Below, in pieces: positions 58,505 through 64,000 of a stretch of DNA of 64,000 bases. The translations under genes were made by a program, and so were the position numbers. Under the pieces are notes generated by a model that saw only the letters and a program-made list of their open reading frames with translations, was not told where the DNA came from and made no database searches. Positions within the stretch are counted from its first letter, which is position 1; each line of letters starts with the position of its first letter. Where the stretch lies: NCBI RefSeq assembly GCF_030272615.1, contig NC_081414.1, positions 812,487,069-812,551,068 on the forward strand. The letters are read 5' to 3'. This DNA comes from Cryptomeria japonica. Lineage: Eukaryota; Streptophyta; Pinopsida; Cupressales; Cupressaceae.

Positions 58505-61090
58505 ATCTCGAAGGTGGTTACTCGCAGACTGCTAATGATTCTCCCGTCTATAATATTGTCCTAACAGAGTGGCTTCGTTCCTAGTAGACAAATCCTTGAC
58601 TCTATCATTACTATTCATAAAAACATACACTCGCTGGTCAAATCGAGGAAACAAGGCTTCCTGGTGAAGTTGGACTTGTCTAAAGCCTATGATCGTGTGG
58701 ACTGGGGCTTCTTGGGTAAGGTGCTTGATGCTTTTGGCTTCTTTGCTAGATTTATTCAGTTGATTGACCAACTTATATCGACTCCTTTTTTCTCTGTCAT
58801 TGTGAATGGTGTGCCTTCCCCCTTCTTTAAAAATCCTAGGGACATCAGGCAGGGGGATCCATCTCCCCTATTCTCTTCATTATTTTGGCTGAATGTCTGG
58901 GTAGATTTATTAGCAATTTGTTTCTTAGGGTCTTCTGATGGGAGTCTCTCCCTCTTCTGGTTTCAAAGCATGTTCCCACCAGCAATTTGTTGATAACACC
59001 ATCTTAATGGGCACTTCATCGATCAAAAAAGCTTCCACTATGAAGAGCATTCTCAAAATTTATAGTTCTGCTTCAGGTCAAATGACTAATTGGGAGAAAA
59101 GCTTTGTTTTCTTCTTCAACACCCCGGAGGATAGACAAAATAAGATGGCCCAGATCCTTGGTTGCCAAATTGGAAAGCCCCCATCTTTTTACCTGGGTCT
59201 TCCTTTGGGCATGAAACCTACAGATTTGTTTTGGAACAGTCTTGTTGATAAATTCAGTAGGAAGCTACCTGGTTGGAAAGTGACCCTTCTTAGTCAAGAT
59301 GGTAAAATCCACCTTTTAAAATCTTCTCTCCAGAGTCTTCGGTTTATGCTTTAAGCCTATTCAAAATTCTTGGAAAATTTGCAGATGCTATTGAAAAAAT
59401 TCAGAAAGCTTTCCTCTGGTCTGGGGTTGAGGAGAAGAAGAGAGTTGCCCTCATTGCCTAGGAGAATGTCGGTAAACCCAAAAAGGTGGGGGGTCTGGCA
59501 TTAAGAAATATTAGAACCCCGAACAAGACGCTTCTGGCCAAACAAATCTGGAGAATCTATCAGGGAAATGGAGAGTGGCATGATATCTGGAAGGCTAAAT
59601 ACATACATGTGGTCCCTACCATGGAAGATTTCCTTGCCTTTGATCAGATACCGAGTGGCTCTACTATTTGGAACAATGTTATCCATGCTAAAGGTATTGT
59701 TAGTGTAGGCAAAGTTTGGGCCATAGGTAATGGCAGGAAGGTGGATTTCTGGGATGATGCCTAGATTGGAGGAGCTCCTCTCAATCATAATTGTGTTTCT
59801 CAAATGATCATCCAGACATGCAAGGAGAAGTTCGGTGTTAAAGTTGTTGACTACTGGAGAGATCAAAAGTGGGTGGACCTCAACTCTCTTTGATCCCAAC
59901 CTAAACTAGGTAAACTTAGTGATCAACCATACAATTTTAAATCCTAGAAGGGAAGACCACCTGGTGTGGAGCAGTACCTCTTCAGGGATTTATTCTGTGG
60001 TGTTTATTGTCCTTATGTTGGATCAGTCTCAAGACCCTATCCCCTGCTGGGCTAAGGCCTAGCATCTAGGTTTGACCCCTAAAATTAATATTTTTTTATG
60101 GATTCTTTTACAAAATAAGATACTAACCATTGATAACTTGAGAAAGAGGGGTTTTTACATCCCCAATAGATGTTATCTTTGTCTCAATGATGAGGAATAT
60201 GTGAACCACATTTTCATACACTATCCTTACGTCCAACCTATCTGGACTATGTTTTTTGGGCATTGGGGTTTTAATTGGGTGTTCCTAGAGGAGATTCAAG
60301 ATTGTTTCAGGAGTTGGTACTGCAATACAAACAATCCAACCATAAGAAATTTATGGAAGTTTTCCTTTTCACATATCCTTTGGGGTATTTGGAAAGAGAG
60401 GAATAACAGAATCATCAGGAATGATATTAACCCCTTTGAGGTGGTTTGGGCCAAGATAAAATATAATTTTTTTGAGAATGTGATGGCTAGGGGAGATCAT
60501 TACTGCAATAGTAAGGAGGATTTTGATGTTCTCAAAAGTTGGAACATTCCAGCCTACATGGACATCAATACCAACCAACTCAAAAGATGTATGTGCAGTT
60601 GGTCTTTTCCTCCTAATGACTTGTTTAAGGCTAACTTAGATGGGGCTGCTAAAGGGAACCCAAGGCCTGCTGGCTATGGTTGAGTTATCTAGAATGGTGC
60701 TAGCTTTTGCATTGGGGTGGTGGCCTTTCCCTTTGGGATCTAGACTAATCATCTGGCTAAAGCTATGGGCGCCCTCCAAGCTATCAAATTATAACACAAT
60801 CTAGGAGTCAAATTGTTATGGCTGGAGGGGGATTCTAAAAGCATTATCAATTGCCTCCTTGGTAAATACCAACCCACATGGACGATTAAAAATATTATTA
60901 ATTCGGCCAGGGAGATGCTTGAGGGGTTCGAATAGTGCTACATTTCTCATGATTATAGAGAGGCCAACATGAGTGCTGATTGGGCAACCAATGAGGTAGT
61001 ACAGAGCAGGGAAATCAAGATTTGGAATAGCAAGGGGGAGCTCCCTCGAGTGGTACGTGACATCTTAAATTATGAAAGATATCATGGTAA
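58505..61090 (+). pseudogene. LINE 4 reverse transcriptase and RNase H, truncated and broken
   Basis: RT from the finger-palm region: FLVKLDLSKAYDRVDWGFLG near 58660, RDIRQGDPSPLF near 58845 and a frameshifted FVDNTILMGTSS near 58990 (family YADD, here VDN). Downstream are GLPLGMKPTDLFWNSLVDKF near 59200, GGLALRNIRTPNKTLLAKQI near 59490, and zf-RVT with PKINIFLWILLQNKILT near 60075 and CYLCLNDEEYVNHIF near 60170. RNase H: FKANLDGAAKGNPRPAGYG near 60625, LEGDSKSIINCLLGKY near 60820 and DYREANMSADWATNE near 60950. Open parts are 58664-58993, 58938-59354, 59486-59764 and 60072-60683; stops and frameshifts lie between them. Confidence 0.9.
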
Positions 61091-61489
61091 GGAAGGCCGG
61101 ATTTGAAATCATTTCTTGAGATGATAGGGGAGGTTGTGGCATCATGAAATGGTTTTGTATGCAGCCGAGAAGGAGGTACATTACTAATTGCTGGATCACC
61201 TTGCATGCTTTGTGGGTGTTTTTTTTCCTTTTGGAACAGAAGCATTAGAAATAACCATTGACTTTTAGTGGTTCTAATTAGAAAGTCCACAACAAAGAGT
61301 GGTATTTGTAGAAAATAACAGTTGACAGAAATCGATAAGAAAATGGGAAGAAATCACAAGAGAAAGGAGGCAAGCAAAATTGATAAATAGCGGGACTGCC
61401 CTCAGGTCTAGGTTGTGTTGCAAGCAGCTAAAATGACTGATTTTATGGAGAGAATGCAAGAGAAATGACCATAAATTACAAGGATTTTC

Positions 61490-62920
61490 AAAAAGGGATG
61501 GAATAAGGGCACATTGACCATTGGCAGTAGGAAGGTCAAGGTGAATGAGACCATGATCGCTGAGGCTACGGGTCTACCGATGGATGGTATAATGTTCTAG
61601 AAGGATAGGAAGCTATCAAATGTTGTAGTGGAGAAATTCCCTAAGGACGAGGAAGAGAAAGCCAGGCTGGTGAAGGGAATTCACACTTCTACTCCCCTAA
61701 GGTAATTAAGTTGATATGGCAACCGGTTTTGTTTGCTATTATGGAATTTATCACTTTAGATGGTAGATTTACTGGGGTTTACAGTTATCATTTTGTTTTC
61801 TCAACCATTTCCGATATAAGGATATAATTTCCATCACATATTATTTGTTATGTGCCCTAAATGTTGGGATAAAGGATGCTATCTCTAACCCCAAAACCAA
61901 TCCTTCTATGCATGAGGGTTTGATGCTCATTTTGTACAATCACATCAAGAATACCATAGTTCATCTGAACATTGCAGAGGTTTCTGAGTCGGACGAGGAA
62001 TTGTAAGACTCGGATGATGATGATGGTGAAGGTGATGACATTGAAGCTGATGTTGAGGATGACCCCTATATTGTTGGGTCGATCAAGCAAAGAGTAAAGG
62101 GTCGATCAAAAGGAAGTAGAAGGGGGAGGATGATGAAAGTTGGTATGAGGAGGAAGACGAGACTAAAGATGATATGGAGACTGACAATGAGGAGGTCCAA
62201 ATCCTCTCTATCTAGAAGCATAAAAGGAAAACTCTGAGAAATGAGGATGTGGGAGCTAAGAACCATTCGCCCTTCTCGACTGGTTCTAAGGATAAGGGCC
62301 TGGATGGGGAGGACACCTCCATGAAGGAAGCTAAGAGTTCAAATTTGAAGGAGGTGGGTCTGGAGATGAATTTGGATCCTATGGGAGATAAGGCCCAAGA
62401 TGGCTCCCATTTAGATATTGACCTTTCTTTCAAAAATGGCACGAATAGCTTCAACAAGGTTTTCCTCTGGGTTTAGAAGGAAATAACAAGCATAAAAGCT
62501 AAGCAAACTAAATTTAGCTCCCTCCCTGATTGTTTAAGTGAACTTACCAAAGCAATCAGTAATACTGAGGAGATCATTAATGCTCAACATAATAGCTTCT
62601 AAATCTTGGAGAACAGAGTTGGTGCTACTGAAAAAAGGTTGGAAGGGGATAAGAATATGGTCAAGAAGATTAGGGAGCAGATTCATAAGATCTTAAAGGC
62701 TGCCTCTGCAAGCATGAAGATTCTTATCAGCAAGATTGATAGTGATCAAGGAGAAAAGGCCTCTGGGGACATCACTGAGGTGAAGGAAGACAACCCTAAA
62801 GATAAGGAGGTCGGTCATGGTAGAAGAACTCATGCGAGCACTAGAAAAAAGAAAATCCAAAGCAGGGAGATTGAGGAAATTAAGTGGACTGCTGAGAACA
62901 TGAAGCAACTGAAGTAGGAA
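61490..62920 (+). pseudogene. Unknown plant repeat-associated protein frame inside LINE 4
   Basis: A broken frame of about 480 codons after RNase H. The N-terminal block reads KGTLTIGSRKVKVNETMIAE, EATGLPMDG and VEKFPKDEEEKARLVKG, then YSPKVIKLIWQPVLFAIMEF, TLDGRFTGVYSYHF and, in another frame, NPSMHEGLMLILYNHIKNTI. Next comes a strongly acidic part (DSDDDDGEGDDIEADVEDD near 62005; YEEEDETKDDMETDNEE near 62150), then a basic and helical C-terminal part (VGATEKRLEGDKNMVKKIRE near 62620). I believe similar predicted proteins recur in gymnosperm genomes but cannot name a family. At least three frameshifts and several stops. It may be an ORF carried by this LINE lineage or a captured or inserted gene. 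Confidence 0.6.
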
Positions 62921-63133
62921 GTTGTCGAGATACTTAAGAACTTTACCTAGCCTTGGTTTTTTCTCTGATTGGTCCTGTTTGTTGTCTTTCTATTTCTAGC
63001 CTTTTGTTTGTTGGTCAGTTGTCTTTTCTATGTTTGTTGTCTCTTGTTTTTTTGTAGTGCTTTAATGGCTATCTTTTTATCTTATGTTGTAATGGGTTTC
63101 AGGGGCCCATTAAACCTGTTTTCCCTTAATAGA

Positions 63134-63152
63134 AAACTAAAACAATCCATAT
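63134..63152 (+). repeat. Target-site duplication of LINE 4, right copy
   Basis: AAACTAAAACAATCCATAT, one mismatch to 58486-58504. Confidence 0.9.
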
Positions 63153-64000
63153 TTACACGTACAAAAAATAGACATTATACAATCACTACGAGCAACATTT
63201 TTTATTTATTATCATTCTCATGGTAGTAGATATAAAAAAAATTCAATTGTAGGCTCCATTTCATCTTCTAGATTCAAGTCTTTGACAATAGGGTCATGAC
63301 TCAGATCATCTAGAATTTTTTTCTCATTTTAACATCTTTCTCCCTTTCAGACCTAAACATGATTGTTCCCGATGTAGTCTCTAAGAAGCTACAACTCATT
63401 CTCATCCAACTCTCTAGAGATTATATTGGTAAAGATAGTACATGTTAAACCTTGATGCAAGAGAGGAATGACCCTGTTGAAAATGGAAGCTTCTAGGGAG
63501 GCTAAAATATAGAATGGGAAACTAATTAACATCATATTTCTTAAATGAACTAATAGATACAAATGGTGATTTATAAGGATTTAATGTCACCAAAACCATT
63601 TGAAATAGAACCAAACAAATATAAAATTCAAAGTTTATGTTTAATTTAATAGCTTAGTAATATATTTGTAATATTTAGAAATTGAAATATCATAAAATTA
63701 GATAAACCATTACTCATGTATCTTAATAATTTAGAGGACAAGATTTGTCACCCTCAAAGTGACAAACCTCAAGGAGAAAACCTACCTTCACTCTATCTCA
63801 CTTAAACTAGCACTATAGGGGAGCCACTGGATACAAACTACAAAATTAAGTAAAGGAGCCATAGATAGAACTTTTGGATGACTCTGCTAAGCCTATGTCT
63901 TTAGGATGAATGCATAGAACTGAGACACCACTGTGGTTTGCTAACATCCTATACAGATAGAGTTCAGAGACTGTACAATGAACACAAATGTGATAGTACC
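63153..64000. other. Intergenic DNA with a possible minus-strand exon relic
   Basis: On the minus strand 63326-63222 is open and looks coding: ILDDLSHDPIVKDLNLEDE, then MEPTIEFFLYLLP before a stop. I cannot name the family and see no splice partner. The remaining sequence, to the end of the window, shows nothing recognisable. Confidence 0.35.

Larger units (their letters stand above)
58505..63133 (+). mobile_element. LINE 4, 5'-truncated, with an extra downstream frame
   Basis: Bounded by the 19 base target-site duplication. It begins in mid reverse transcriptase (KVVTRRL then ILPSIIL, QSGFVPSRQILDSIITIHKN), continues through zf-RVT and RNase H to about 61090, then holds a long decayed second frame (61490-62920), and ends GGGCCCATTAAACCTGTTTT then CCCTTAATAG. 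All 4.6 kb therefore inserted as one unit unless a later insertion lies inside. Sequence differs clearly from LINEs 1-3, so it is another LINE lineage. Confidence 0.88.

Overview
The window looks like a repeat-rich, gene-poor stretch of a large land-plant nuclear genome, most likely a gymnosperm. The grounds are a long series of old, broken retrotransposons with plant-type domains, paralogous plant F-box genes, no operons, AT-rich intergenic DNA and a long degenerate telomere-like tract. The gymnosperm assignment is inference. I see no intact protein-coding gene longer than about 100 codons; almost everything recognisable is a relic.

Layout. 835-11861: an F-box pseudogene (copy A) split by a 9.4 kb Copia element lying on the minus strand. 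12.9-20.8 kb: a near full-length LINE on the plus strand. 21.0-23.9 kb: remains of a spliced plant coiled-coil gene (minus strand) whose end is cut by a second, 5'-truncated LINE with clear target-site duplications. 24-28.3 kb: AT-rich DNA with two more LINE tails. 28.5-32.3 kb: simple-sequence, diverged AT-rich and TTAGGG-like repeats. 33.4-58.2 kb: three copies of a segmental duplication, each ending in an F-box promoter and gene (copies B, C, D).

Each F-box copy was disabled differently. Copy B has a 6.5 kb array of four LTRs and three identical-length internal regions (a non-autonomous LTR element multiplied in tandem) in its upstream leader. Copy C keeps an open F-box but is cut after it by a Copia fragment, a tRNA-like stretch and a truncated Ty3/gypsy element that itself carries a MITE-like insertion. 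Copy D keeps one frame over its whole length but has three nonsense codons. 58.5-63.1 kb: a LINE truncated inside its reverse transcriptase and bounded by a 19 bp target-site duplication; it holds an unusual extra reading frame after RNase H.

How the parts relate: the F-box family spread by local duplication of a 3.5-4.5 kb unit and was then eroded by successive retroelement insertions. The most unusual structure is the tandem LTR array at 35.9-42.4 kb, whose first two LTRs also carry an internal 493 bp duplication that doubles the TATA box and a 48 bp hairpin-forming minisatellite.
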